A DNA stretch of 64,000 bases from positions 225,001 through 289,000 of the forward strand of contig NZ_LT965929.1 in assembly GCF_900239935.1 (NCBI RefSeq), read 5' to 3'. The stretch comes from Pseudoalteromonas carrageenovora IAM 12662 (GTDB taxonomy: Bacteria; Pseudomonadota; Gammaproteobacteria; Enterobacterales; Alteromonadaceae). Both the position numbers and the translations under genes were made by a program. The notes below the pieces were generated by a model. It worked only from the letters and a program-made list of their open reading frames with translations, did not search any database and had not been told where the DNA came from. Below, piece by piece: positions 1 through 9,709 of the stretch. Position 1 is the stretch's first letter. Each line of letters starts with the position of its first letter.

Positions 1-2097
<2,097 letters not shown>

Positions 2098-2299
2098 TAC
2101 AACGCCAAACGCGTTTTGTGACAGTAAAGCGACAGAAGTTAATGACTAAAGTAGATATTACTTAGAAACTTAAAAAATATTATCAGATATTTTCCAAATT
2201 TATGAGGTGACTCTTAGCGCGTAGCGTTAAAGTAGAGGCACCTTGCGCAAAGGAAATAGTAGCACTACGTGCTTATCATTAATCCTTTGCACCAAATTT
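2098..2299 (+). other. 23S-5S internal transcribed spacer, no tRNA
   Basis: About 200 bases separate 23S and 5S. No tRNA is visible. An imperfect inverted repeat (TGCGCAAAGGA near 2244 and TCCTTTGCACC near 2282) is likely to form a processing stem in the rRNA precursor. The role is inferred from position. Confidence 0.7.
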
Positions 2300-2416
2300 G
2301 CTTGGTGACAATAGCGTTTTGGACCCACCTGACTCCATGCCGAACTCAGTAGTGAAACGAAACAGCGCCGATGATAGTGTAGCATTTGCTATGTGAAAGT
2401 AGGACATTACCAGGCT
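2300..2416 (+). rRNA. 5S ribosomal RNA
   Basis: The stretch contains the conserved 5S core CCATGCCGAACTCAGTAGTG and AGCGCCGATGATAGTG. The two ends (GCTTGGTGAC and TTACCAGGCT) can pair as helix I. Length about 117 nt fits the family. It directly follows the 23S spacer and is followed within about 12 nt by a strong intrinsic terminator, so this is the functional 5S copy of the operon. Exact ends are inferred from pairing. Confidence 0.95.
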
Positions 2417-2427
2417 TCAAATAAGAG

Positions 2428-2458
2428 AAACCCGTTACAGCAATGTAACGGGTTTTTT
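2428..2458 (+). terminator. rRNA operon terminator (type A)
   Basis: A perfect 12-bp stem, AAACCCGTTACA / TGTAACGGGTTT with loop GCAA, is followed by a T run. It lies just after 5S. The same hairpin occurs again at 2804-2835. Confidence 0.93.
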
Positions 2459-2484
2459 GCTATCTGAGGTTTAGTAAATAGCCA

Positions 2485-2617
2485 AGAGGCCATACCGAGC
2501 TCAGTAGTCAAACAAAACAGCTCGAAGGCGAACCCCACGGGAGGCCGCCCCGACACAATGATAGTGTAGCATTTCACTGTGACTCTCGAGCGCTGTGGAC
2601 ACCACGACATTCTACTG
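2485..2617 (+). pseudogene. 5S rRNA-like fragment 1
   Basis: The fragment keeps 5S-like segments (CATACCGAGCTCAGTAGT near 2490 and ATGATAGTGTAGCATTT near 2558). It lacks the 5' strand of helix I and carries about 30 extra bases (GAAGGCGAACCCCACGGG...) where the true gene has AGCGCCGATG. It cannot fold as normal 5S. It ends before terminator B. Confidence 0.7.
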
Positions 2618-2643
2618 TGTAGCGCACCGACTTCAAATTGTAG

Positions 2644-2675
2644 AAAGCCCGACTAGCAATAGTCGGGCTTTTTTA
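2644..2675 (+). terminator. Intrinsic terminator (type B)
   Basis: Stem AAAGCCCGACTA / TAGTCGGGCTTT with loop GCAA, then a T run. It follows 5S-like fragment 1, as if that fragment descended from a terminated rRNA tail. A variant recurs at 3069-3096. Confidence 0.85.
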
Positions 2676-2708
2676 CGTCTGCAGAAAAGTAAAATGTGCG
2701 TAATTAAC

Positions 2709-2793
2709 ACACACTCATATCGCGACACAAAGATAGTGTCGCATTGGCTATGTGGCTCTCCACCGCTGTGAGCACTACGACATTACCAGGCTT
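2709..2793 (+). pseudogene. 5S rRNA-like fragment 2 (3' half)
   Basis: This resembles only the 3' half of 5S: AGATAGTGTCGCATTGGCTATG corresponds in parts to GATAGTGTAGCATTTGCTATG of the real gene, and it ends with ACATTACCAGGCT as the real 5S does. About 20 bases of unrelated sequence interrupt it. Confidence 0.65.
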
Positions 2794-2803
2794 CAAATTA
2801 AAG

Positions 2804-2835
2804 AAACCCGTTACAGCAATGTAACGGGTTTTTTT
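2804..2835 (+). terminator. Second copy of terminator A
   Basis: Same stem and loop as the rRNA terminator at 2428-2458, followed by seven or more T. Confidence 0.88.
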
Positions 2836-2862
2836 CTGTCTGAGGTTTAGTAAATAGCCAAG

Positions 2863-3039
2863 AGTCCATGCCGAACTCAGTAGTGCCGCTCTCGTACGTC
2901 CTGTACTCCACGGCATTTGTATTCCTATACATCAAACAAAACAGCTGAAGGCGAACCCCACGGAAGGCCGCCCCGACACAATGATAGTGTAGCATTTCAC
3001 TGTGACTCTCGAGCGCTGTGGGGACTACGACATTCTACT
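2863..3039 (+). pseudogene. 5S rRNA-like fragment 3 with 48-bp insertion
   Basis: It contains TCCATGCCGAACTCAGTAGT, identical to the 5S core, then 48 unrelated bases (2885-2932), then the same altered region as fragment 1 including the extra GAAGGCGAACCCCACGG segment. Sharing that segment with fragment 1 shows the two arose by duplication of an already altered copy. Confidence 0.68.
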
Positions 3040-3068
3040 GCGTAGTGCACCGACTTTAAATTATAGAG

Positions 3069-3096
3069 AGCTCGACTAGAAATAGTCGGGCTTTTT
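3069..3096 (+). terminator. Second copy of terminator B
   Basis: Stem AGCTCGACTA / TAGTCGGGCT (one G-T pair) with loop GAAA and a T run. Variant of the hairpin at 2644. Confidence 0.75.
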
Positions 3097-3330
3097 ACGT
3101 CTGCAGACAAGTGAAAAACAGTTAGCTACATGTTCCACATTATATAAAGTGGGTTACTAACACACATTAACTTCATCAGTAATAGCGGTTACATTGATGT
3201 AGTTAGGGCTTAAAGTAATAAAGTTTGTAAGAGTAGGCGGTGTATTTAATAAATTTATCACAAACTAATTACTTCTCTTGTTTGTATGGCGTATGAATAC
3301 TAATATGTGCTTATAACTTTAGTATTAATT

Positions 3331-3987
3331 ATGAATGAGAGTCCAACCTCAATGAATCAACCGCTTTTTTTAGATGACTCTGCATCACTTATCGAATTTA
3401 CACGAATATACCTAGCACTTTTTTATACTTTCGTTGCTGGCTTTTATACCTTCAGAATTATTTATAAGAATCGTTCAACTCCAAAAGGAGTCATTTTTCC
3501 TGGCGAGCAATTTTGCGCTAGTTGGTGGAACCATATGGTGTTTAAGTTTTTTAGAGCGGCTATATGGTTTGTTTGTGTGCTACGCGTGTTTATTCCTGAG
3601 GTTGATAGCTATCTAGGTTTGCTAAATGTGTTGAATGGTTGGCCAGGTGTTATGTTTGGAAATATTTTACTAACGGCTGGTTTTGTACTGACAATGTTTG
3701 TTCATTTTCATATGGCTTCGCTTTGGCGATCAGGAGTAGATCCTCGCGGCCCGAGAGAACTCAAAACAAATGGCCTGTATGAATTTTCAAGAAACCCAAT
3801 GTACTTAGGTGTTGTAGCTGCACAAATCGGTTTCTTTTTAGCTTTACCAAGTGTGTTTAGCCTAATTTGCTTAGTTGTTGGTATGATTGCGGTATACAGA
3901 CAAACTTTAGTTGAAGAAGCTCATCTTGAGCAGCACTTCCCTGGGGAATATAAAGAGTATAAACAACTAGTGCCGCGTTGGTTGTGA
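3331..3987 (+). CDS. Isoprenylcysteine carboxyl methyltransferase-family membrane protein
   Basis: The protein has about 218 residues and four or five hydrophobic segments. Its C-terminal part carries the family signature of ICMT/PEMT-type membrane methyltransferases: TNGLYEFSRNPMYLG, then a hydrophobic hairpin, then EEAHLEQHFPGEYKEYKQLVPRW. In this family the R-N-P-x-Y and E-E segments bind S-adenosylmethionine at the membrane face. The substrate cannot be told from sequence; bacterial members methylate small molecules or lipids rather than prenylated proteins. The ATG at 3331 is chosen; an in-frame GTG at 3307 is possible, and neither has a clear ribosome site. The gene stands alone, with a mobile repeat 13 bases after its stop. 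Confidence 0.85.
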   Translation: MNESPTSMNQPLFLDDSASLIEFTRIYLALFYTFVAGFYTFRIIYKNRSTPKGVIFPGEQFCASWWNHMVFKFFRAAIWFVCVLRVFIPEVDSYLGLLNVLNGWPGVMFGNILLTAGFVLTMFVHFHMASLWRSGVDPRGPRELKTNGLYEFSRNPMYLGVVAAQIGFFLALPSVFSLICLVVGMIAVYRQTLVEEAHLEQHFPGEYKEYKQLVPRWL

Positions 3988-4000
3988 GTTATTGTTTAAC

Positions 4001-4315
4001 TAGGGCATGTTGATCTTTGATGGTTGAATTTGCAGCAGTGTGTTTGGTTTTTAGGCAAGGCGGAGCCTATGAAGTGTGGTTACTCCCCATAAATAGGCGA
4101 TAACGAAGCATAAATGCCAAACATGCGCTGCCCTTCGGGTTCTGCCTAGGGGCGATAAACTCTTTGTTGCCTACATGGATGTAGGTAAGGGGCGTGAGCA
4201 GGACGCGGAAGCTTTACTCGGTTTTTACTTAGCCCACTAGGTTACAAACCTCGCGCCGCGATTTAATCGCCCCTAGATTGAACAAATTTCAATCCGCAAA
4301 GATCAACACGCTCTA
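4001..4315. mobile_element. 315-bp inverted-repeat element (MITE-like), copy 1
   Basis: A 315-bp unit begins TAGGGCATGTTGATCTTTG and ends CAAAGATCAACACGCTCTA, which are inverted repeats of each other with two mismatches. A second copy of the same length and direction lies at 9095-9409, with about ten differences. An internal inverted pair (TAGGGGCGATAAA near 4150, TTTAATCGCCCCTA near 4262) is also present. No open frame of useful size is inside. Both ends are TA, which would fit a TA target site as used by the IS630/mariner class. This is inference; no transposase is in the window. Confidence 0.85.
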
Positions 4316-4370
4316 GCTATACGTTACAAAGTAAATAACCTGAGCCTAGCAATTCGAGTTCAGGTTACCT

Positions 4371-6386
4371 CTAACCAATATTTTTCGTGATATATTTTTT
4401 TATAAACTCTTTTTTTGTAATTGCTTTTGAAAAAATATAGCCTTGAATATAATCGCAGCTAAGGTGTTTCAATAGTTCATATTGCCTACTTGTTTCCACC
4501 CCTTCAGCCACTACCATAACATCTAGGTTATGTGCCATTGTAATTATGGCTTTCACTAGCGCAATACTGTTGTCGTTAGATTCAATATCTTGAATAAATG
4601 AACGGTCTATTTTTAAAATATCTATATCTAGTCGTTGTAAGTAAGCGAGAGATGAGTAGCCAACACCAAAATCATCAATCGCTATATCTATGTTAATAGC
4701 ACTTAAACGTTTTAGTTGGCGTTGTATTGAAGAGTCGGGGTCCATTAAGGTGTTTTCTGTTACTTCAATAAGTATGGTGTTGTTAGGTAGTTGAGATTCT
4801 TTACTTGCGGTTATCCAGTCATCTACCCACTGCCCGGCACGGTCTATTTCTAAAGGCGATGTGTTTACACTTACTTGTACTGCGTCTTTACTCAGCTTGT
4901 TAAAATCGACAGTATCTTTAATCGCCTGAGATTTAACCCAATGACCAATATCTCCTATTAAGCCGTTTTTCTCTGCTACAGGTATAAATTCATTCGGGCC
5001 AATTAAACCTCGCTTTGGGTGGTTCCATCTAATCAGTGCTTCAGCTTTAGGTACTGATAAACCATCAATTGAGAATATTGGTTGATAGAATAGCTCAAAT
5101 TGTTTTTTATCCAGTGCTACTCTAATTTCCTCTATAAGTAGGCGCCTTTGCGTTGCTCTTTCTTCTATTTCATAAGAGAAGAACTCATAGCGGTTACGGC
5201 CTTTATTTTTGGATAAATACATTGCTTGATCGGCTCGTTTTACAAGCTCTTCAACAGTTTGGCCATCAACAGGGTAAAATGTTAAGCCTATACTGGCTGT
5301 GACATAAACCGTTTCATTTTTTATCTTTATACTTTCCATTAGGCTACTTTTGACTGTTTCAGCAATTTTTGATGCTTGATTAGCGTTGCTAACGCCTTCT
5401 AAAATCAAAGTGAATTCATCTCCGCCTAATCGAGCAACAGTGTCTTTGCTGGTTATGCAGTTTTGTAACCGGATTGCTACCTGGTGCAATAGTAAGTCAC
5501 CGTAGTCATGCCCAAGGCTGTCGTTAACTTCTTTAAAACCATCTAAATCTATAAAGATAAGTGCAAAAGTCATATCTTTTACGCTTATTAAGCTTTGTAT
5601 TTTTTCGTAAAAATAACGTCTATTAGGCAGGTCTGTTAAGCCATCTTGATAAGCATATTGATGTAATTGAATATTAGCGCTTTCAAGTTCATTAGTTCTA
5701 AGTTTAACTTGGTTTTCTAATGAGTTTTCTCGTTGTTCAATATTGGATAGCATATCGTTAAAACAGGCCGTAAGCTGGCCTACTTCATCTTTTGATAGTT
5801 GTTTAGCACGCAAGCTATAGTCGTGTGATGTAGTAATTTTATCTGCTGTTTGTGCTAGGTAAAGTATAGGGTTTAAAAAGCGACGTCTTAATAATAAAGA
5901 TAAAACTAAGCTTACAGCGAAGGTAAATGTCATCAAAACAATTAAAAATTTGCTATAAAAAGAAATTTTGTTTTGAATATAGCTATCGTTAGCTCTTATT
6001 TTTAATAAACCATAGTTATTGGTTTCAAACGTAAGGGGAGTGTTTACTTCGATACTATGATCGAGCTCTTGCTTGGTTGAGAGTGCGACAGCAAGTTGAA
6101 CATCACTTTGGTTATACACCGTTATACTTACTACGTCAGAGCGCATTAGAATAGGATTTATTAGCTCTTGAACTGCGTCTAGGTCATCAAACATAAGAGC
6201 CGTAGTTATATTTGGTGCTAGCATTTTCGAAAGGGAGTCTAAGCTTTCTATTTGTTCTTCTTTTGCGCTATTTATCTCATAAGCACTAAATACAATAGTC
6301 ACTGTAGCGGTAGAGGCAAGTGCAACGCTCATTAAAATAACTAATAATTTTTTACTGATAGTGTTTAGTGCGAATAAAGTTTTCAT
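4371..6386 (-). CDS. Membrane GGDEF-EAL protein with CHASE8-like sensor and HAMP (YfiN/TpbB-like)
   Basis: The protein has 671 residues. Order of domains: an N-terminal membrane segment (about 12-35), a periplasmic domain of about 110 residues, a second membrane segment (about 143-168), HAMP (about 170-220), GGDEF (about 245-400) and EAL (about 415-655). The GGDEF motif is intact (ARLGGDEF) but the inhibitory RxxD site reads TSKD. The EAL domain keeps EALIRW, EVTE, DDFGVGYSSL, LKIDRSF, VAEGVET and QGY, so phosphodiesterase activity is plausible. It could therefore make or degrade c-di-GMP at the inner membrane. The start at 6386 is preferred over an in-frame ATG at 6413 because AAAGG sits seven bases upstream and the start then falls four bases after the yfiR-like stop. 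Last gene of a three-gene module. Confidence 0.92.
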   Translation of the reverse strand: MKTLFALNTISKKLLVILMSVALASTATVTIVFSAYEINSAKEEQIESLDSLSKMLAPNITTALMFDDLDAVQELINPILMRSDVVSITVYNQSDVQLAVALSTKQELDHSIEVNTPLTFETNNYGLLKIRANDSYIQNKISFYSKFLIVLMTFTFAVSLVLSLLLRRRFLNPILYLAQTADKITTSHDYSLRAKQLSKDEVGQLTACFNDMLSNIEQRENSLENQVKLRTNELESANIQLHQYAYQDGLTDLPNRRYFYEKIQSLISVKDMTFALIFIDLDGFKEVNDSLGHDYGDLLLHQVAIRLQNCITSKDTVARLGGDEFTLILEGVSNANQASKIAETVKSSLMESIKIKNETVYVTASIGLTFYPVDGQTVEELVKRADQAMYLSKNKGRNRYEFFSYEIEERATQRRLLIEEIRVALDKKQFELFYQPIFSIDGLSVPKAEALIRWNHPKRGLIGPNEFIPVAEKNGLIGDIGHWVKSQAIKDTVDFNKLSKDAVQVSVNTSPLEIDRAGQWVDDWITASKESQLPNNTILIEVTENTLMDPDSSIQRQLKRLSAINIDIAIDDFGVGYSSLAYLQRLDIDILKIDRSFIQDIESNDNSIALVKAIITMAHNLDVMVVAEGVETSRQYELLKHLSCDYIQGYIFSKAITKKEFIKKYITKNIG

Positions 6387-6390
6387 TACA

Positions 6391-6918
6391 TTACCTTTGC
6401 ACAACGCGAGCAAGGCGTAATACTTTTGAGCTCATTGTAATACCTGCATCTTTTAATTGTTTGGGTGCAATTTCAAAACGAACTTTTCCCGCAGAAAGAA
6501 AGAACCTAATGTGCCCGCCACCTTCTATAAATGAGTCGCTTTCGCCAATTACCATTATATTTTTTACAGTGGCGATGTTAGCCGTTTGCCACTTTGCAAA
6601 TGTATTAGAAGTTATAAACACAATATTGCAGCCACGTATGGAGGTGTCATCAAGCGTAATAAGTTTATTATGCAGTGGTAAGTTTTTTATAGTTCTGTTT
6701 TTTAAAGCACTATTAGCTACATCGATAAAATATTTGTCGGGGCTGCACACTGTAAACTGCTTTAAGTTATCTAACGGCTGATCCCAGCTTCCAAATCGAG
6801 CAAAATTGTATAAGAAGCCTGCCTTTAGCATATATTCTTTTTCCACAGCATTAGCGCCCACACTAAAAAGAATGAGCGTTATCAATATACTATGGATTAA
6901 GCTTCTTAATTTACACAT
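6391..6918 (-). CDS. YfiR-family periplasmic protein
   Basis: The protein has 175 residues with a signal peptide (residues 1-24, cleavage after ANA). The mature part shows the YfiR/DUF4154 pattern: YMLKAGFLYNFARFGSW near the start, CNIVFITS in the middle, and GGHIRFFLSAGKVRFEIAPK followed by SSKVLRLARVV at the end. In Pseudomonas, YfiR binds the periplasmic face of the diguanylate cyclase YfiN and represses it. The next gene downstream encodes a YfiN-like membrane protein four bases away, so the same role is likely here. It begins nine bases after the TonB receptor stop. Which signal releases repression is not visible. Confidence 0.92.
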   Translation of the reverse strand: MCKLRSLIHSILITLILFSVGANAVEKEYMLKAGFLYNFARFGSWDQPLDNLKQFTVCSPDKYFIDVANSALKNRTIKNLPLHNKLITLDDTSIRGCNIVFITSNTFAKWQTANIATVKNIMVIGESDSFIEGGGHIRFFLSAGKVRFEIAPKQLKDAGITMSSKVLRLARVVQR

Positions 6919-6927
6919 CTTATTTGC

Positions 6928-8988
6928 TTAAAAGGTTGCCGAAACAGTAAAAGTTATACATTCATCAATGTAGTTTGGTAGCGTGTATGTTTCGCGCGTA
7001 TTGTTATATTCAATATGTGAACCTGCAAATAGGTTTTTACCCGAAAGTGCTGTTGCCCACACAGGGCTGAGTTGCCAATTCCAAGTAATATCTAGCGTTG
7101 TGTAACTGTCTGTATTGTATGCATTAGAGTTCTCTGCGCGCAGGGTTGCAAATACATTATGATCAGTTAAAAAAGTATAATTAGCTTTAGCAAATAGCTG
7201 CCTGTTTTTTGAGTCATACCCTATGGCAGGCTCAACTCTAGGAGGTAAGTCGTAGGTGTATTTTGTATAGCTATAACCTAACTCAGTATTTAGGTTATCA
7301 AGTGGTTGCCACGAGAGCAGCACATCAAACCCTTTTGTTGTTGTATCTGCAACTGATGCAAAGTCTAAGTCTATGCGAGTTGTTGTTAAAGCTTGAAAAA
7401 CTTCTGGAATTCTTCCTGCAAGAAACAAATCAAGTATTGGCCCAAATTGCTCATCATGTGCATTCATATCAATTACAGCAACATTTTTTGCATCAGTATA
7501 ATAAGTCGATAGATCCACTGACCAGTCATTATCGCTAAATCGATAACCTAATTCGTAAGACAGGTACTTTTCTGATTTTACTTTGTCATTGCCATTTAGG
7601 TAGGTCGCAATTCGGTAATTATCTAAGGCTTGAATACCTGAGCTTAATACAGCCAGGTCCTGTACTCTTGTGCCATTAACTCTAAAGTTGTCGTTAAATT
7701 CAATTAGTGTAGGGGTTCTAACACTTTGAGACACAGCCCCCCACGTTAAATGGTTTTGAGTTGGTTTATATATAAACCTTGCTGAAGGTTGGTTTTCCCA
7801 ACCGGTTAAATCGTTATGATCGGCTTTAGTACCAATAATAAAGTCTAACTTATCTGGGGTTACATTGTATTGGGCTTGAACAAGCACACCAAATTGCGTG
7901 AGATCATCAAAGTCTTTATCACTATCTAAAAATAAACTCTCTGCAAATGAAATAGAGTTATACCGGTAGTTTAACCCCCAATCGAGTTGTAAAGATTGAT
8001 ATATAAAATTCATCTGATAATCAATATCTATCGATTCAAAGTCTTCTTTTATATAGTCTTGCGAGCCATTTTGCTTTAACCAAGATAGCTGTATCATTTG
8101 ATTTGCATCTGGCGACATTCTATTTTCGAGTCGAGCCATAATACGTGAGTCAGTGCGTTTTAAATCATCTGAAAACGCAATGTTCTCGTTAGATTCGTCT
8201 ATTACACCACGGTAGTTTTGGCCAAGTGTAGAGTGAGTTACATCACCTTGAATTAAGCCTGACCATTCATCACTGGGGGTAAAATCGGCTCTAAAGCCTA
8301 ATGAATGCTGTTTTGTTGTATCGTTAGGAGGAAGTGAAATACCTTTTTTTGACTCATTAGCATTTTTTAAATGGCCATAAACACGGTAGCTACCTTGGTT
8401 ACTTATATCCCCACCGTAGCGTAAATTTACATCGGCATTAATTTGGTTACCCGTTGTTGCATTTGCAAAACCACCTCGAGTATCAAGGCTGTTTTTGGTA
8501 ATTATATTAATAACACCATTATTTGCATCACTCCCCCAAAGTAACCCACCTTGGCCTCGTATTACTTCAATGCGTTCAATATCGTATAAAGGCACATTTA
8601 GGGTTTCCCAATATACGGCTGCAAATTTTGGTGTATACAAGCTTTGCCCGTCAATCATCACCAATAGCTTACTGGAAAAGCGAGAAGCAATCCCCCTTGA
8701 TGAGATTGCCCATTGGTTATTATCAAGTTGACGTACAATCAGCCCTGGCACCATTTTTAGCGCTTCAGGGACTGATGTTGCCCCTGAATTAGTAATTTGA
8801 TCTTTGCTTAATACATAGATAGATGATGCGGTATCAAAAGCTGATTGTGCTCTTTTCATGGCTGATGTTGCTTGTACATCCATTCCCATAAGGGTATCGA
8901 GGTCTAGGTCGTCATCTTCAAATGGGTCTGCCGCAACAATAGGGCAAATTAAAAGCAATGGCCAAAAAAAACGTCGTGATAATTTCAC
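6928..8988 (-). CDS. TonB-dependent outer membrane receptor
   Basis: A plug domain (about residues 45-170) contains SSIYVLSKDQI, VPEALKMVPGL, VMIDGQSLY, IERIEVIRG and NGVINIITK. It is followed by a 22-strand type barrel ending in an aromatic residue (SATF). The start is placed at GTG 8988: AGGAG sits six bases upstream and this gives a clean signal peptide (KLSRRFFWPLLLICPIVAA). The longer frame starting at 9033 would put 15 residues before the signal. The ligand is unknown. Receptors of this type are often found with YfiR and GGDEF genes, so it may relay or import the signal that acts through YfiR. First gene of the module. Confidence 0.93.
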   Translation of the reverse strand: MKLSRRFFWPLLLICPIVAADPFEDDDLDLDTLMGMDVQATSAMKRAQSAFDTASSIYVLSKDQITNSGATSVPEALKMVPGLIVRQLDNNQWAISSRGIASRFSSKLLVMIDGQSLYTPKFAAVYWETLNVPLYDIERIEVIRGQGGLLWGSDANNGVINIITKNSLDTRGGFANATTGNQINADVNLRYGGDISNQGSYRVYGHLKNANESKKGISLPPNDTTKQHSLGFRADFTPSDEWSGLIQGDVTHSTLGQNYRGVIDESNENIAFSDDLKRTDSRIMARLENRMSPDANQMIQLSWLKQNGSQDYIKEDFESIDIDYQMNFIYQSLQLDWGLNYRYNSISFAESLFLDSDKDFDDLTQFGVLVQAQYNVTPDKLDFIIGTKADHNDLTGWENQPSARFIYKPTQNHLTWGAVSQSVRTPTLIEFNDNFRVNGTRVQDLAVLSSGIQALDNYRIATYLNGNDKVKSEKYLSYELGYRFSDNDWSVDLSTYYTDAKNVAVIDMNAHDEQFGPILDLFLAGRIPEVFQALTTTRIDLDFASVADTTTKGFDVLLSWQPLDNLNTELGYSYTKYTYDLPPRVEPAIGYDSKNRQLFAKANYTFLTDHNVFATLRAENSNAYNTDSYTTLDITWNWQLSPVWATALSGKNLFAGSHIEYNNTRETYTLPNYIDECITFTVSATF

Positions 8989-9094
8989 CAATATCTCCTG
9001 CACAATCAAAATAATCACTGTTTTATAAAACATGTGGTATTACACAATGTTAACATGTATTGGCGCAACACAATTAAAAAATGCGATTAAATAC

Positions 9095-9409
9095 TAGGGC
9101 GTGTTGATCTTTGATGGTTGAATTTGCAGCAGTGTGTTTGGTTTTTAGGCAAGGCAGAGCCTGTGTAGTGTGGTTGTTCCCCATAAATAGGCGATAACGC
9201 AGCATAAATGCCAAACATGCGCTGCCCTTCGGGTTCTGCCTAGGGGCGATAAACTCTTTGTTGCCTACATGGATGTAGGTAAGGGGCGTGAGCAGGACGC
9301 GGAAGCTTTACTCGGTTTTTACTTAGCCCACTAGGTTACAAACCTCGCGCCGCGATTTAATCGCCCCTAGATTGAACAAACTTCAATCCGCAAAGGTCAA
9401 CACGCCCTA
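9095..9409. mobile_element. 315-bp inverted-repeat element (MITE-like), copy 2
   Basis: Same element as 4001-4315, same direction and length. Its ends are better paired: TAGGGCGTGTTGATCTTTG against CAAAGGTCAACACGCCCTA, one mismatch. It lies 61 bases upstream of the longest TonB receptor frame, so the two copies bracket the receptor-YfiR-GGDEF/EAL module. Confidence 0.87.
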
Positions 9410-9709
9410 ATAAAGAGCTTTTATATGTTTTCGTCGCTAATACATCAGCTTATAACGTAAATAATAAGTTAGTTTGAATCATTATTATTAGCGTGGCGGT
9501 AGTTAAATTTACGAGTAGGTTTATAAAATATAATAAATTTGCTACAAACTTAATTACAGAATAAAAATAGCCATAAATTGTCATTTGGTATTATGTTTAA
9601 TTACACATTTAACTGAGGCGAGCTTAGTCAAATAACTGCATTAATACTGGTTCATCAGCGTAAAATAAATTACCTTAAGTGCATTAGCCACCTTTAAATT
9701 AATTACCTT
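9410..9709. other. AT-rich intergenic region, nothing recognised
   Basis: About 300 bases between the repeat and the Kelch gene. It presumably holds the Kelch-sirtuin promoter, but no convincing -35/-10 pair, operator or RNA was identified. Confidence 0.5.

Larger units (their letters stand above)
2403..2690 (+). repeat. 5S-tail duplicated block, copy I
   Basis: This block runs from the 3' end of 5S through terminator A, a 5S-like fragment and terminator B. It recurs at 2779-3112 with the same order of elements. Shared landmarks are GACATTACCAGGCTTCAAAT, TCTGAGGTTTAGTAAATAGC and ACGTCTGCAGA. The copies differ mainly by a 48-bp insertion in copy II. Confidence 0.85.
2779..3112 (+). repeat. 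5S-tail duplicated block, copy II
   Basis: Second copy of the block at 2403-2690: 5S 3' end, terminator A, 5S-like fragment, terminator B, in the same order. A 48-bp insertion at 2885-2932 accounts for the length difference. Confidence 0.85.

Noticed and set aside
2098..2299. Possible tRNA in the 23S-5S spacer
   Set aside because: No cloverleaf arms or TTCRANY loop found on either strand.
2407..2995. Minus-strand open frames of 65-70 codons behind 5S
   Set aside because: They cover the 5S-derived fragments and terminators; similarity between them reflects the DNA duplication, not protein conservation.
6368..6781. 137-codon + strand frame
   Set aside because: Antisense to the yfiR-like gene, which has a clear signal peptide and family motifs.
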